Source: Caldichromatium japonicum
GTDB lineage: Bacteria; Pseudomonadota; Gammaproteobacteria; Chromatiales; Chromatiaceae
Length of the DNA stretch: 64,000 nt
Direction of reading: 5' to 3'
Assembly (NCBI RefSeq): GCF_011290485.1
Contig: NZ_CP048029.1
Coordinates: 1,347,155-1,411,154 of the forward strand
Both the position numbers and the translations under genes were made by a program. Below are positions 47,067 through 57,053 of this stretch, one piece after another (positions within the stretch are counted from its first letter, which is position 1; each line of letters starts with the position of its first letter). The notes under the pieces are model-generated. The model saw only the letters and a list, made by a program, of their open reading frames with translations, was not told the origin of the DNA and searched no databases.

Positions 47067-47348
47067 TCATTCGAAGTTGTAATGTTTTTCCACGGCCTCG
47101 ATGATCTCCCAGGTACAGGAAAGTCCGGCAGGAAAGGTGATCAGATCGCCGCGCCCGAACTCTTGCGGTTCACCGCCCTCGGGGGTGACGCGGAAACGCC
47201 CGCGCAAGATATAGCAGGTCTCGGTCTGATCATAGTGCCAGGGGAAGGTCGAGGGGCCTTTTTTCCAGATGGGCCAGGCATCGACACCCATGACCTCGAG
47301 TTTGGCGGGAGAGGGGTTGTGTTCACAGTGGATCTTGAGATCATGCAT
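47067..47348 (-). CDS. Cupin domain protein
   Basis: 93 residues, a single small cupin. 'WHYDQTETCYILRGRFRV' and 'RGDLITFPAGLSCTWEI' contain the two cupin motifs with the metal-binding His/Glu residues. Related small cupins are annotated as enzymes of unknown substrate. AGGAG lies about 7 bases before the ATG. It is upstream of and nearly overlapping the DUF302 gene, so the two are co-transcribed. Confidence 0.85.
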   Translation of the reverse strand: MHDLKIHCEHNPSPAKLEVMGVDAWPIWKKGPSTFPWHYDQTETCYILRGRFRVTPEGGEPQEFGRGDLITFPAGLSCTWEIIEAVEKHYNFE

Positions 47349-47473
47349 GGTCGATCTCCTGTCTTTGGGGATAGAGCAATTCCGAAGCCTTTGCTTTACA
47401 TGGTGCGGTCGGCAGGTGGTTACTGGCAATCCCCCCCTGCTGTATGTCCAGGGTCCTGCCCAGAGCGGTTGAC

Positions 47474-47998
47474 ATGGAACAAGACCTACTGTCCTCCCAG
47501 GGCGTAGCCGCTGGACTCGACCAGTTAGCAAGGCGTTTGGGCCTATACCTCAGTGCCCAGGGCTGGCGCCTGGCAACTGCCGAGTCCTGTACTGGCGGCT
47601 GGGTTGCCAAGTTGCTCACGGACATCCCCGGCAGCAGTCGATGGTTCGAGCGGGGGTTCGTCGTCTATAGCAATGAGGCCAAGTGCGAGCTCTTGGATGT
47701 CCCCGCCGCGCTGATCGACCAACACGGTGCAGTCAGCGGTCAGGTGGCGCGCGCAATGGTCGAGGGCGCATTAGCTCATAGCCGGGCCGAGTTGGCCTTG
47801 GCCATCACCGGGATCGCTGGACCAGGCGGCGGGACATCTGATAAACCGGTGGGCACCGCCTGGTTTGGCTGGGGGATGCGCGGGTACGGTATCGCGACGC
47901 GCCTAAACCTATTGCGGGGTGAGCGGGCGGATATTCGTCGGCAGGCAGTCGAGACATCGCTCCTTGGGCTCATCGAATACCTGCGCCTTTATGTCTGA
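47474..47998 (+). CDS. pncC: CinA-type nicotinamide-nucleotide amidase
   Basis: 174 residues, a stand-alone C-terminal CinA domain that hydrolyses NMN to nicotinate mononucleotide. Signature: 'GWRLATAESCTGGWVAKLLTDIPGSS', 'FVVYSNEAKCELLDV' and 'ITGIAGPGGGTSDKPVGTAW'. Lies directly before thpR and recA; CinA homologues are commonly linked to recA. The gene overlaps thpR by 8 bases. Confidence 0.92.
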   Translation: MEQDLLSSQGVAAGLDQLARRLGLYLSAQGWRLATAESCTGGWVAKLLTDIPGSSRWFERGFVVYSNEAKCELLDVPAALIDQHGAVSGQVARAMVEGALAHSRAELALAITGIAGPGGGTSDKPVGTAWFGWGMRGYGIATRLNLLRGERADIRRQAVETSLLGLIEYLRLYV

Positions 47999-48533
47999 AC
48001 GCTGGTTTTTCGCAATCTGGCCGGATGATGCGGTGCGCGAGGCCCTGTTGACCGTATTGAACAGGTCAGGGCGGCTACCTGGGCGTCCGACCCATCCACT
48101 CGATTGGCATCTGACACTGACCTTCGTCGGTGTATTGCCGCCCGGTGGTCTGGCCTGTGTCGAAAGCGCAGCCACTGCAGTGCGCACCTCCGCTTTTCAG
48201 ATGAGCCTCGAGCGCATCGGCCACTTCTCTGGCTCGCAGGTGCTCTGGTGCGGTCCGTCGTTTCCCCCGCGCCAACTGACAGAACTGGCGCAAGATCTGC
48301 AGGCAAGGCTCACCGCTGACTGCGGCCTGCGGTCAGACCCTCGCCCTTACTGCCCTCATTTGACCCTAGCCCGGCGGGTCCGCAGCGCGCCGCCCTTGCA
48401 AATCGATCAGCCCATCGCTTGGACCGTGAGCGAGTGGATCCTGGCTTATGGGGTGAGCGGTTCAGTCCCTCGCTATCGCGTCCATCGCCGCTATCCCTTG
48501 GCGGTTGATCCAGGCGCCTGGGCATCAGGCTGA
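47991..48533 (+). CDS. thpR: RNA 2',3'-cyclic phosphodiesterase
   Basis: 180 residues, 2H phosphoesterase. The two HxT motifs are 'WHLTLTFVG' and 'CPHLTLARR'. The start 'MSERWFFAIWPDDAVREAL' is typical and overlaps the pncC stop. It opens cyclic phosphates on RNA in vitro; physiological role unclear. Confidence 0.92.
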   Translation: MSERWFFAIWPDDAVREALLTVLNRSGRLPGRPTHPLDWHLTLTFVGVLPPGGLACVESAATAVRTSAFQMSLERIGHFSGSQVLWCGPSFPPRQLTELAQDLQARLTADCGLRSDPRPYCPHLTLARRVRSAPPLQIDQPIAWTVSEWILAYGVSGSVPRYRVHRRYPLAVDPGAWASG

Positions 48534-48605
48534 CCTCATCTGCGGCTTATGCGATAATTTCATGCTGATCCGGTAACGGGTGGATCATCGACTCAGGAGC
48601 GCGCA

Positions 48606-49664
48606 ATGGACGACAATCGCAAAAAGGCCTTGGCCGCGGCGCTAAGCCAGATTGAAAAACAATTCGGCAAGGGCTCGGTCATGCGTATGGGTGACGTGGG
48701 CGCCGTGCGCAATATCGAGGTGATTTCAACGGGTTCCCTGGGTCTAGATCTAGCACTGGGGATCGGCGGCGTTCCGCGCGGACGGATTATCGAGATCTAT
48801 GGGCCCGAGTCGTCCGGCAAGACGACCCTGGCCTTGCAGATCATCGCCGAGGCACAGCGGCTCGGCGGTACGGCGGCCTTTGTCGATGCCGAACATGCCC
48901 TCGATCCGGTCTATGCCGAAAAGCTCGGGGTGAACATGAGCGACCTCCTGGTGTCTCAGCCCGACACCGGGGAGCAGGCGCTCGAGATCACCGACATGCT
49001 AGTGCGTTCGGGGGCTGTCGATGTCGTAGTCATTGATTCGGTCGCGGCCCTGACCCCCAAGGCCGAGATCGAGGGCGAGATGGGCGATTCGCATGTCGGT
49101 TTGCAGGCACGCCTCATGTCGCAGGCCCTGCGTAAACTCACCGGCAACATCAAGCGCTCCAATAGCTGTGTCATCTTCATCAACCAGATCCGCATGAAGA
49201 TCGGCGTGCTATTCGGATCGCCCGAGACCACAACCGGCGGCAATGCCCTCAAGTTCTATGCCTCGATACGCATCGAGATCCGGCGTACCGGCAGCATCAA
49301 GAAGGGCGAAGAGATTATCGGCAACGAGACCAAGGTCAAGGTGGTGAAGAACAAGCTCGCGCCACCCTTCAAACAGGCCGAGTTCGATATCCTCTATGGT
49401 CAAGGCATCTCGCGCGAAGGGGAGATCATCGATCTAGGGGTTGCTGCTGGCGTGATCGAAAAATCCGGTGCCTGGTATAGCTATGAAGGCAATCGCATCG
49501 CTCAGGGGAAGGATAGCGCCCGTGCCTTTTTGGTCGAACACCCAGAGATCGCGCGTGCGATCGAATCGCGCATCCGCGAGCGGATGCTTCCTCAGGCTGC
49601 AGCTGACGATCCCGGACCCGAATCATCCGCGCCTGCCGAGATGGCGCCGGAGGAATCGCTCTGA
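48606..49664 (+). CDS. recA: Recombinase A
   Basis: 352 residues. Walker A '[10 protein letters not shown]', '[15 protein letters not shown]', L1/L2 loops ('[27 protein letters not shown]', '[18 protein letters not shown]'). AGGAG 6 bases before the ATG. The upstream 72 bases contain no CTG-N8-10-CAG LexA box that I could find. C-terminal tail acidic, as usual. recX follows with overlap. Confidence 0.97.
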   Translation: MDDNRKKALAAALSQIEKQFGKGSVMRMGDVGAVRNIEVISTGSLGLDLALGIGGVPRGRIIEIYGPESSGKTTLALQIIAEAQRLGGTAAFVDAEHALDPVYAEKLGVNMSDLLVSQPDTGEQALEITDMLVRSGAVDVVVIDSVAALTPKAEIEGEMGDSHVGLQARLMSQALRKLTGNIKRSNSCVIFINQIRMKIGVLFGSPETTTGGNALKFYASIRIEIRRTGSIKKGEEIIGNETKVKVVKNKLAPPFKQAEFDILYGQGISREGEIIDLGVAAGVIEKSGAWYSYEGNRIAQGKDSARAFLVEHPEIARAIESRIRERMLPQAAADDPGPESSAPAEMAPEESL

Positions 49665-50128
49665 ACGATGCCGGTAGTCAAGAGGCGATTACTCAGGCGC
49701 GCGCCTTGGCACTGCGGTTCCTCGCTGTCCGAGAACACGCACGCCTCGAGCTGGCGCGTAAACTGGCGCAGCGCGGGTTCGAACAGTCCGTGATCGCGCA
49801 AACCCTGGATTGGCTAATGGCTGAGGGCGCGCTCGACGAGTCGCGTCTGGCGGCTCAATATGTTGCTGAGCGCGCCGAAAAGGGTTTCGGACCGCTCAAG
49901 ATTCGCGCCGAGTTACAGGCCAAAGGGATTGCCGATGAATTGATTGAATATCACCTGCGGTCGATGGACGATTCCTGGCCCAGGATCATTGCCCGCACCT
50001 ATGCCCATCGTTTTGGTGACACAGCGCCCAAGGAGCGCGCCGACTATGCCCGGCGCGCCCGTTTCCTAGCCCAGCGGGGTTTTACTTCAGAATCGATCCG
50101 GCGCCTGCTGCCATATCATCCTGACTAA
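49661..50128 (+). CDS. recX: Regulatory protein RecX, apparent CTG start
   Basis: Inhibitor of RecA filaments. About 155 residues from the proposed start, with three-helix repeats ('[24 protein letters not shown]', '[24 protein letters not shown]', '[20 protein letters not shown]'). No in-frame ATG or GTG lies upstream of the conserved part. CTG at 49661-49663 overlaps the recA stop (CTGA) and stands 7 bases after GGAGGA, and the residues it would add ('[14 protein letters not shown]') resemble RecX N-termini. A TTG at 49706 is the alternative. The product is certain; the start is inferred. Confidence 0.9.
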   Translation: MNDAGSQEAITQARALALRFLAVREHARLELARKLAQRGFEQSVIAQTLDWLMAEGALDESRLAAQYVAERAEKGFGPLKIRAELQAKGIADELIEYHLRSMDDSWPRIIARTYAHRFGDTAPKERADYARRARFLAQRGFTSESIRRLLPYHPD

Positions 50129-50170
50129 GTTGGCGATAGGATCATCGCAGGGTCTATTCGAGAGCTTCCA

Positions 50171-52777
50171 ATGACCAAGAGTGCAGCGCTTCGCGACAGT
50201 TTTCTTGACTATTTTGCCCAACGCCAACATCAGCGGGTCCCATCCAGCCCCTTGATCCCGCCCAATGACCCGACCCTCCTGTTCACCAACGCTGGGATGG
50301 TTCAATTCAAGGATGTCTTTCTCGGTCGCGAGCGCCGTCCTTATAGTCGCGCTGTCAGTGCCCAGCGCTGTGTGCGTGCGGGTGGTAAGCACAATGATCT
50401 AGAAAACGTTGGCTATACCGCTCGGCATCATACCTTCTTTGAGATGCTAGGCAATTTCAGTTTCGGCGACTATTTTAAACGCGAGGCGATCGAATACGCC
50501 TGGGATTATCTCACCCGGGTATTGGCTATCCCCCCTGAGCGTCTCTGGGTAACGGTGTTCGAGGAGGACGATGAGGCAGCACGGATCTGGCTCAATGAGA
50601 TCGGTGTCGATCCCAAACGTTTTTCGCGCTGCGGGCTTAAGGACAATTTCTGGTCGATGGGGGATACCGGCCCCTGTGGGCCATGCTCCGAGATCTTTTA
50701 CGACCACGGGCCAGAGATTCCCGGTGGTCCACCCGGCTCCCCCAAGGCCGATGGCGACCGCTATGTCGAGATCTGGAACCTGGTCTTTATGCAATATAAC
50801 CGCGATGCCGATGGCAATCTAACCCCTTTGCCGCATCCCTCGGTCGATACAGGGATGGGGCTTGAACGCCTAGCCGCCGTGATGCAAGGAGTACATAGCA
50901 ACTATGAGATCGATCTCTTCCGCCATCTGATCGAGTCTGCGGCACAGGCGACCGGTTGCACCGATCTGGAGGACAAATCACTGCGGGTGATCGCCGATCA
51001 CATCCGCTCCACTGCCTTCTTGATGACAGATGGTGTCACCCCTAGCAACGAGGGGCGGGGCTATGTCTTGCGGCGGATCATGCGTCGAGCGATCCGTCAT
51101 GGTTACCGTTTAGGCTGCACAAGGCCATTCTTTCACACCCTGGTCGCGCCCCTGGTGCACGAGATGGGTGCTGCCTACCCTGAACTGCATGCTGCCCAAT
51201 CCCAGGTCGAGCGCTTGATCAAGCTCGAGGAAGAGCGTTTTGCTGAGACCCTGGAGCATGGCCTGCGCCTACTCGACGAGGCGATCGCCGGTCTCAGCGG
51301 GAGCGAGATCCCAGGCGAGACGGTTTTTAAGCTCTATGATACCTACGGGTTCCCCATTGATCTGACCGCCGATATCGCGCGGGAGCGCGGTCTATCGATC
51401 GATCTGACCGGATTCGAGCAGGCAATGGCCCAGCAGCGAGAGCGAGCACGCGCTGCCAGCCAATTTGGACCCTATCCAGAGCTCGATCTTCAGATCCAGG
51501 GTGAGACCGATTTCTGCGGCTATGATCGGCTACATGAGGATGCCACCATCGTCGCTCTGTATCAGGATGGGCAACCGCGCGATAGCCTAGAGGCAGGGGA
51601 GTCTGGGATCGTCATCTTGGATCGTTCCCCCTTTTATGGCGAATCCGGAGGTCAAGTCGGTGATCGCGGTTGGATCACCTCTGAAACCGCGCGCTTTGAG
51701 GTCGATGACACCCAAAAAGAGGGGGAGGGGGTCCTGATCCATCTCGGGCAGATCGTCGAAGGCCAGCTTGCAGTCGGCGATCGTGTCGAGGCGCGGGTCG
51801 ATGCCGAACGCCGCCAGGCCACTGCGTTGAATCATTCGGCCACCCATCTGCTGCATGCCGCCCTGCGCCAGATTCTGGGGCCACATGTCCAACAAAAGGG
51901 TTCATTGGTTGGCCCTGAGCGTCTGCGTTTCGATTTCTCGCACTTTGAGCCGCTTGCACGCGAGCAGATCATCGCCATCGAGCGTCTGGTCAACCGCGAG
52001 ATCCGCGCCAACCATCTGGTCGAGATTCGGCTCATGAGCCTGGAGGATGCCAAGGCAGCAGGGGCCATGGCACTCTTCGGTGAGAAATATGGCGAACAGG
52101 TGCGGGTCTTGCGCATGGGCGATTTTTCGACTGAGCTATGCGGCGGGACCCATGTCAAAGCCGTCGGTGACATCGGTCTCTTCAAGATCATCTCGGAGAC
52201 CGGGATCGCTGCGGGGGTGCGCCGGATCGAGGCCGTCACCGGCGCAACCGCACTCGCCTGGGTTGAAGCCGATGAGGAGCGTCTGTTGCGCCTCGCAAAC
52301 CTCCTACGTGGTGGACGCGATGATGTCGAGGAACGCCTAGGCCAGTTGTTGGAACGAGCACGCCGACTCGAGCGCGAGCTTGAACAGCTCAAAACCAAGT
52401 CTGCAAGTTCTGCGGGTCAGGGCCTGGTTACCCAGGCCATCGAGATCCAAGGGGTCAAGACCCTGGCTGCTCGCCTGGATGGGGCAGATCCCAAAATGCT
52501 GCGTGTGACACTCGATCAGCTCAAGGATCGTCTCGGCAGCGCCGTCATCGTATTGGCAACCGAGGCAGACGGAAAGGTGAACCTAGTGGCAGGGGTTACC
52601 AAGGACCTGACCGATCGTCTTCCAGCCAATGATCTGATCTGCGCAGTCGCCGAAAAGGTCGGCGGTAAGGGCGGAGGCAGATCCGATATGGCTCAAGCTG
52701 GAGGGACGAACCCCAATGGTCTCCCTTCCGCACTCGCCCTGGTTGCTGATTGGGTCAAGATGCGCTTGACCCAATGA
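50171..52777 (+). CDS. alaS: Alanyl-tRNA synthetase
   Basis: 868 residues, all standard domains: class II catalytic core (1-460; '[15 protein letters not shown]', '[19 protein letters not shown]'), editing domain ('[11 protein letters not shown]', 'CGGTH' Zn/His motifs near 560-680) and C-Ala domain. recX-alaS-lysC-csrA is a common gammaproteobacterial order. Confidence 0.97.
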   Translation: MTKSAALRDSFLDYFAQRQHQRVPSSPLIPPNDPTLLFTNAGMVQFKDVFLGRERRPYSRAVSAQRCVRAGGKHNDLENVGYTARHHTFFEMLGNFSFGDYFKREAIEYAWDYLTRVLAIPPERLWVTVFEEDDEAARIWLNEIGVDPKRFSRCGLKDNFWSMGDTGPCGPCSEIFYDHGPEIPGGPPGSPKADGDRYVEIWNLVFMQYNRDADGNLTPLPHPSVDTGMGLERLAAVMQGVHSNYEIDLFRHLIESAAQATGCTDLEDKSLRVIADHIRSTAFLMTDGVTPSNEGRGYVLRRIMRRAIRHGYRLGCTRPFFHTLVAPLVHEMGAAYPELHAAQSQVERLIKLEEERFAETLEHGLRLLDEAIAGLSGSEIPGETVFKLYDTYGFPIDLTADIARERGLSIDLTGFEQAMAQQRERARAASQFGPYPELDLQIQGETDFCGYDRLHEDATIVALYQDGQPRDSLEAGESGIVILDRSPFYGESGGQVGDRGWITSETARFEVDDTQKEGEGVLIHLGQIVEGQLAVGDRVEARVDAERRQATALNHSATHLLHAALRQILGPHVQQKGSLVGPERLRFDFSHFEPLAREQIIAIERLVNREIRANHLVEIRLMSLEDAKAAGAMALFGEKYGEQVRVLRMGDFSTELCGGTHVKAVGDIGLFKIISETGIAAGVRRIEAVTGATALAWVEADEERLLRLANLLRGGRDDVEERLGQLLERARRLERELEQLKTKSASSAGQGLVTQAIEIQGVKTLAARLDGADPKMLRVTLDQLKDRLGSAVIVLATEADGKVNLVAGVTKDLTDRLPANDLICAVAEKVGGKGGGRSDMAQAGGTNPNGLPSALALVADWVKMRLTQ

Positions 52778-52788
52778 AGGCAGGCGTA

Positions 52789-52819
52789 TCGCGATAACAC
52801 CTTTCGCGATAACACCTTT
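52789..52819 (+). repeat. 15-bp tandem duplication before lysC
   Basis: Two adjacent copies of TCGCGATAACACCTT followed by T-rich sequence, in the 69-bp alaS-lysC gap. Probably slippage. Confidence 0.7.
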
Positions 52820-52846
52820 GGCTTTTTTATCCCTTGGATTCCAGTA

Positions 52847-54073
52847 ATGGCGCTGATCGTTCAAAAATATGGCGGGACCTCGGTCGGTAGCATTGAGCGC
52901 ATCCAGGCCGTGGCTGAGCGGGTTAAGCGTTGGCGTGATCGCGGTCACCAGCTTGTGGTGGTGGTCTCGGCGATGTCGGGGGAGACCGATCGGCTGATCA
53001 AACTCGCCAAACAGATCCAGCCCCGCCCGGACCCGCGTGAGCTTGACGTCTTACTCTCGACCGGCGAGCAGGTCACGATCGCGCTTGTGAGTATGGCGCT
53101 GACTGCTCTGGGTTGCCCTGCGCGCTCCTATACCGGCGCCCAGGTCCATATCCTTACCGACAATGTTCACAACAAGGCCCGTATCCGCGACATCGATGCC
53201 GCACGGGTGCGCGCCGATCTGGATGCGGGGCGGGTGGTTGTGGTCGCCGGTTTTCAAGGGGTCAACGAGCAAGGAGACATCACCACCTTGGGACGCGGCG
53301 GCTCTGATACCTCGGCAGTCGCTATCGCCGCTGCCTTAAAGGCCGACGAATGTCAGATCTATACCGATGTCGATGGGGTCTATACCACCGACCCGCGCGT
53401 CGAGCCCCGGGCGCGCAAGCTCGACCGCATTACTTTTGAAGAGATGCTCGAGATGGCAAGCCTAGGGTCCAAGGTGCTTCAGATCCGTTCGGTCGAGTTC
53501 GCCGGCAAATATCGGGTGCCATTACGGGTGCTCTCGAGCTTTGACGAAGGGGAGGGTACCCTCATCACTTTTGAGGACAATGACGTGGAAGACGCCAAGA
53601 TCTCTGGGATCGCCTTTAACCGCGATGAGGCCAAACTGACCATACTCGGGGTGCCCGATCAGCCGGGCGTGGCCTATCAGATCCTAGGCCCGATCGCAGA
53701 GGCCAACATCGAGGTCGATATGATCATCCAGAATGTCGCACCCGATGGCAAGACCACAGATTTCACCTTTACCGTTCACCGCAATGATTATCCCCAATCG
53801 CTCGAGATCCTGCGCAAGACCGCGCACAATCTAGGTGCCCGCGAGGTCACGGGCGATGATAACATCGTCAAGATATCGCTCGTCGGGGTGGGCATGCGCA
53901 GTCATGCGGGTATCGCCAGCCGCATGTTTGCTGCCCTGGCGAAGGAAGGGATCAACATCCGCATGATCTCGACCTCTGAGATCAAGATCTCGGTCGTCGT
54001 CGATGAAAAATATCTAGAACTCGGCGTGCGCGCCCTGCATGCGGCCTTTGGCTTGGATCGTCTTTCATCTTGA
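52847..54073 (+). CDS. lysC: Aspartate kinase
   Basis: Phosphorylates aspartate, first step to lysine, threonine and methionine; normally allosterically inhibited. 408 residues: kinase domain ('IVQKYGGTSVGSIERIQ', 'TTLGRGGSDTSAVAIAAAL', 'DVDGVYTTDPR') then two ACT domains ('ILGVPDQPGVAYQILGPIAE', 'KISLVGVGMRSHAGIASRMFAALA'). Length matches the Pseudomonas-type alpha/beta aspartokinase. Confidence 0.95.
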   Translation: MALIVQKYGGTSVGSIERIQAVAERVKRWRDRGHQLVVVVSAMSGETDRLIKLAKQIQPRPDPRELDVLLSTGEQVTIALVSMALTALGCPARSYTGAQVHILTDNVHNKARIRDIDAARVRADLDAGRVVVVAGFQGVNEQGDITTLGRGGSDTSAVAIAAALKADECQIYTDVDGVYTTDPRVEPRARKLDRITFEEMLEMASLGSKVLQIRSVEFAGKYRVPLRVLSSFDEGEGTLITFEDNDVEDAKISGIAFNRDEAKLTILGVPDQPGVAYQILGPIAEANIEVDMIIQNVAPDGKTTDFTFTVHRNDYPQSLEILRKTAHNLGAREVTGDDNIVKISLVGVGMRSHAGIASRMFAALAKEGINIRMISTSEIKISVVVDEKYLELGVRALHAAFGLDRLSS

Positions 54074-54257
54074 CTTGAAATCGGATTCTGACACCACTAG
54101 TCGATAGTGTGTGCAGAACTTGATAGAATCAGTGGCCGAATCGCAAGATTCATGGTCATTGCGTAGCAGCCATAAAATGGGGTCGACGTGACCAGACCAA
54201 TGGCTGATCGATGTTGTGTGCGGATTGAGATGCTTCTGCAAAGGGAGACTTTAAGCT

Positions 54258-54479
54258 ATGTTGATTCTAACCCGTCGGGTAGGAGAAACGCTGATGATCG
54301 GTGACGAGGTGATGGTGACCGTTCTCGGCGTCAAAGGCAATCAGGTCCGGATTGGGGTCAACGCCCCCCGTGAAGTGGCGGTCCATCGCGAAGAGATCTA
54401 TGAGCGTATCAAGCGCGAACAACAGAGTGGCGCAGCTCAGGAGCTGATACTCGTCAACCAGTCTGTCCAATACGATTAA
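54258..54479 (+). CDS. csrA: Carbon storage regulator CsrA (RsmA)
   Basis: 73-residue RNA-binding regulator that recognises GGA in mRNA leaders. '[34 protein letters not shown]' is the signature. AGGGAG before the ATG. The 184-base leader has no gene. Followed by a hairpin and tRNA-Ser, a typical csrA context. Confidence 0.97.
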   Translation: MLILTRRVGETLMIGDEVMVTVLGVKGNQVRIGVNAPREVAVHREEIYERIKREQQSGAAQELILVNQSVQYD

Positions 54480-54494
54480 AGACGTTTAAAATCG

Positions 54495-54522
54495 AGGCCA
54501 GAGATGCTAGCATATCTGGCCT
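54495..54522 (+). terminator. Hairpin after csrA
   Basis: Inverted repeat AGGCCAGA / TCTGGCCT with a 12-nt middle, 15 bases after csrA and just before tRNA-Ser. Few T residues follow. Confidence 0.5.
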
Positions 54523-54536
54523 GTTTCGGGATCTCC

Positions 54537-54629
54537 GGAGAGATGGCCGAGTGGCTGAAGGCGCTCCCCTGCTAAGGGAGTATAGGGTCAAAAGCTCTAT
54601 CGAGGGTTCGAATCCCTCTCTCTCCGCCA
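54537..54629 (+). tRNA. tRNA-Ser (GCT)
   Basis: 93 nt with a long variable arm. Acceptor GGAGAGA / TCTCTCC, G discriminator and encoded CCA; anticodon stem-loop CTCCCCTGCTAAGGGAG (anticodon GCT); T-arm GAGGGTTCGAATCCCTC. Confidence 0.96.
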
Positions 54630-54661
54630 TTCTGTAGCTCATTCAGCCAGGCGATGCCGTG

Positions 54662-55105
54662 ATGAGCAACAACCCTACCGCCTTTGATATTGATCTGGCA
54701 AGCGGGATTGCAGCCTTCGAGTCCAAGCAATTTACACGCGCTGCTCAGTTATTATCTCCGCTCGCCGAGCAGGGAAATGCCGAGGCCCAGTATCGTATGG
54801 CGATCATGGCGCAAAATGGCCTGGGCATGCATCCCAATCCCTTGATGGCATACAGCTATATGAAAAAGGCAGCGGAGGCCGGTTTAGGGTTGGCCCAGCA
54901 TGGCCTCGCCTTCATGTATATGACAGGCGAGTGCGCTGAGCAAAATCCAGCTAAGGCCATCGAGTGGTTCAAAAAGGCTGCTGATCAGGGGATGGTCGGC
55001 TCCTTGACTACGCTCGCTATGATGTATGAACAGGGATATGGCGTTCCCCAGGACTTCGAAGAGGCACGCCGCCTATATCGGCTCGCTGGGTTCGACGACT
55101 GCTAA
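54662..55105 (+). CDS. Sel1-like repeat protein
   Basis: 147 residues with about three Sel1 repeats ('EQGNAEAQYRMAIMAQNGLGMHPNPLMAYSYMKKAAEAG', 'MYMTGECAEQNPAKAIEWFKKAADQG', 'MMYEQGYGVPQDFEEARRLYRLA', shown as regions). No signal peptide. Partner unknown. It lies between two tRNA genes, starting 32 bases after tRNA-Ser; a GTG at 54659 is an alternative start. Confidence 0.85.
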   Translation: MSNNPTAFDIDLASGIAAFESKQFTRAAQLLSPLAEQGNAEAQYRMAIMAQNGLGMHPNPLMAYSYMKKAAEAGLGLAQHGLAFMYMTGECAEQNPAKAIEWFKKAADQGMVGSLTTLAMMYEQGYGVPQDFEEARRLYRLAGFDDC

Positions 55106-55195
55106 GATCTTAGCTGTTTCTGAGGTGAGGTCTCTGGTCTCGAATGGGCCTCTCCCATTTTTGCTGCAAAAAGCATACAATAAGTATCCTATATT

Positions 55196-55282
55196 GCCGG
55201 GGTGGCGAAATTGGTAGACGCATCAGACTCAAAATCTGACGGGGGCGACCCCATGCCGGTTCGAGTCCGGCTCCCGGTACCA
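55196..55282 (+). tRNA. tRNA-Leu (CAA)
   Basis: 87 nt. Acceptor GCCGGGG paired with CTCCCGG-type 3' strand, D-arm GGCGAAATTGGTAGACGC, anticodon stem TCAGA / TCTGA with loop CTCAAAA (anticodon CAA), long variable arm, T-arm and encoded CCA (ACCA). Confidence 0.95.
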
Positions 55283-55304
55283 ACTATCAGCCGCTCATCT
55301 TCCT

Positions 55305-55339
55305 AAAGGGCTTGACCTTATACTCAAGGTCAAGCCTTT
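55305..55339 (+). terminator. Hairpin after tRNA-Leu
   Basis: Stem GGCTTGACCTT / AAGGTCAAGCC (11 bp, extended by AAA/TTT past a G bulge) with a 6-nt loop, 22 bases after the tRNA. The T tract is short (CCTTTGATATTTT). Confidence 0.7.
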
Positions 55340-55410
55340 GATATTTTGGTCATCAGGGTAGGGCAGGGCGGCAGACTGATCTGCATCGCCGATTTGATTT
55401 CAATACAGCA

Positions 55411-56694
55411 ATGAAGCTCGAAACTCTCCTCATCCACGCTGGTTTTGCCCCAGATCCCACGACCAAGGCGGTCGCCACCCCCATCTATCAGACGACTAGC
55501 TACGCCTTCGACGATACCCAACACGGTGCAGATCTGTTTGACCTCAAGGTCCCTGGCAATATCTACACCCGGATCATGAATCCGACCACCGAGGTCCTCG
55601 AAAAACGGGTGGCGGCATTGGAGGGCGGAGTCGGTGCCCTGGCGTTTGCCTCGGGGATGGCGGCGATCACCGCGGCTATCCTAACTATTGCCCAGGCCGG
55701 AGATAACCTCGTTGCAACCTCGACCCTGTACGGCGGGACCTATAATCTCTTCGCGCACACCCTCCGGCGCTTCGGCATCGAGGTCCGATTTATCCCGCCC
55801 AATGATCTTGGGGCGATAGCCGGCCAGATCGATGGGCGCACCAAAGCCATCTTTTGTGAGTCCATCGGTAACCCAGCGGGCAATATCGCTGATCTCACAC
55901 CGTTGGCCGACCTCGCCCATGCCCATGGGCTTCCACTGATCGTCGATAATACCGTCCCCACACCGTATCTTTGCCGACCCTTCGAACATGGGGCCGATAT
56001 TGTGATCCATGCCTTGACCAAGTATCTCGGCGGGCACGGTACCACCCTCGGCGGGATCTTGGTCGATTCTGGCCGTTTCCCTTGGTCCCAATACCCCGAG
56101 CGCTTTTCGCTGCTCAATGAGCCCGATGTCTCTTATCACGGCGTAGTCTATACCGAAGCGATGGGGCAGGCGGCCTATATCACCCGTGCCCGCGTGGTTC
56201 CCCTGCGCAACATGGGCGCAGCGATCTCGCCGTTTAACAGCTTTTTGATCCTGCAAGGGATCGAGACGCTTGCGGTACGTATGGACCGGCATTGTGACAA
56301 TGCCCTGGCGGTCGCCAATTATCTCAAGGACCACCCGCGAGTCGCCTGGGTTCGTTATGCAGGCCTGCCCGATAGTCCGGATTATCCCTTAGTGCAGCGC
56401 TATATGGACGGCGGACGGGCGAGCTCCATCTTGTCATTTGGGATTAAAGGTGGGCGAGAGGCTGGTGCGCGTTTCATCGATGCGTTGAAGCTTGTGGTGC
56501 GTCTAGTCAATATCGGCGATGCCAAGACCTTGGCCTGTCATCCGGCGACCACGACCCACCGCCAGCTTTCGCGCGAAGAGCTGGCACGCGCCGGAGTCTC
56601 GGAGGACCTGGTTCGGCTGTCGATCGGGATCGAGCACATCAATGACATCGTTGCCGATCTCGACCAGGCGCTGGCGGCAGCAGCAGCGGGTTAA
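55411..56694 (+). CDS. metY: O-acetylhomoserine aminocarboxypropyltransferase (sulfhydrylase)
   Basis: Makes homocysteine directly from O-acetylhomoserine and sulfide; PLP enzyme. 427 residues, the length of MetY rather than the shorter MetB/MetC (about 390). 'TLLIHAGFAPDPTTKAVATPIYQTTSY', 'SRIMNPT'-like 'YTRIMNPTTEVLEKR', PLP Lys in 'HALTKYLGGHGTTLGG' and 'LACHPATTTHRQLS' near the C-terminus. Direct sulfhydrylation suits a sulfide-rich habitat. O-succinylhomoserine use cannot be excluded. Confidence 0.93.
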   Translation: MKLETLLIHAGFAPDPTTKAVATPIYQTTSYAFDDTQHGADLFDLKVPGNIYTRIMNPTTEVLEKRVAALEGGVGALAFASGMAAITAAILTIAQAGDNLVATSTLYGGTYNLFAHTLRRFGIEVRFIPPNDLGAIAGQIDGRTKAIFCESIGNPAGNIADLTPLADLAHAHGLPLIVDNTVPTPYLCRPFEHGADIVIHALTKYLGGHGTTLGGILVDSGRFPWSQYPERFSLLNEPDVSYHGVVYTEAMGQAAYITRARVVPLRNMGAAISPFNSFLILQGIETLAVRMDRHCDNALAVANYLKDHPRVAWVRYAGLPDSPDYPLVQRYMDGGRASSILSFGIKGGREAGARFIDALKLVVRLVNIGDAKTLACHPATTTHRQLSREELARAGVSEDLVRLSIGIEHINDIVADLDQALAAAAAG

Positions 56695-57053
56695 GTTTTA
56701 GAGATCGAGGGACTGAGCAGAGGGGTCGGTGCATTATAGATCTCATTTGACATAATATATATTATGCGAAATTTCCAACCCCCTACTGGCTGGCACAAGC
56801 AACTGCCGAACCACTTCGACAAGCGATTCAATGGGAGTAACTGACCCGCGGGAGCTCCCGGGCCCCCTGAGCGAAAAAGGTCTCTTTGACCTCTGGTCCC
56901 TAGGCGATCATGCGCAGGATACGCAGGGGGCGGCAGGCATCGTAGAGCAACCGGTTGACCCTGCGGATCCGTTCCTGTTCGCGTTCAAAGGCCGTGCTCA
57001 AGGTTCGATCTTCGATCTTCAATCTTCTATCTAGTTCTGCTCTCACCCAAAAT
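56695..57053. other. Intergenic region between convergent metY and GT39 genes
   Basis: Contains a perfect 16-bp AT palindrome CATAATATATATTATG (56751-56766), a GC palindrome-rich stretch (CCCGCGGGAGCTCCCGGG near 56847-56865), and on the minus strand a short fragment (about 56900-57000, 'REQERIRRVNRLLYDACRPLRILR') resembling the start of DUF1704/QEGLA proteins. No complete gene. This looks like a decayed region. Confidence 0.45.

Noticed and set aside
55340..55410. SAM riboswitch before metY
   Set aside because: No conserved SAM-I, SAM-II or SAM-V blocks recognised in the short leader.
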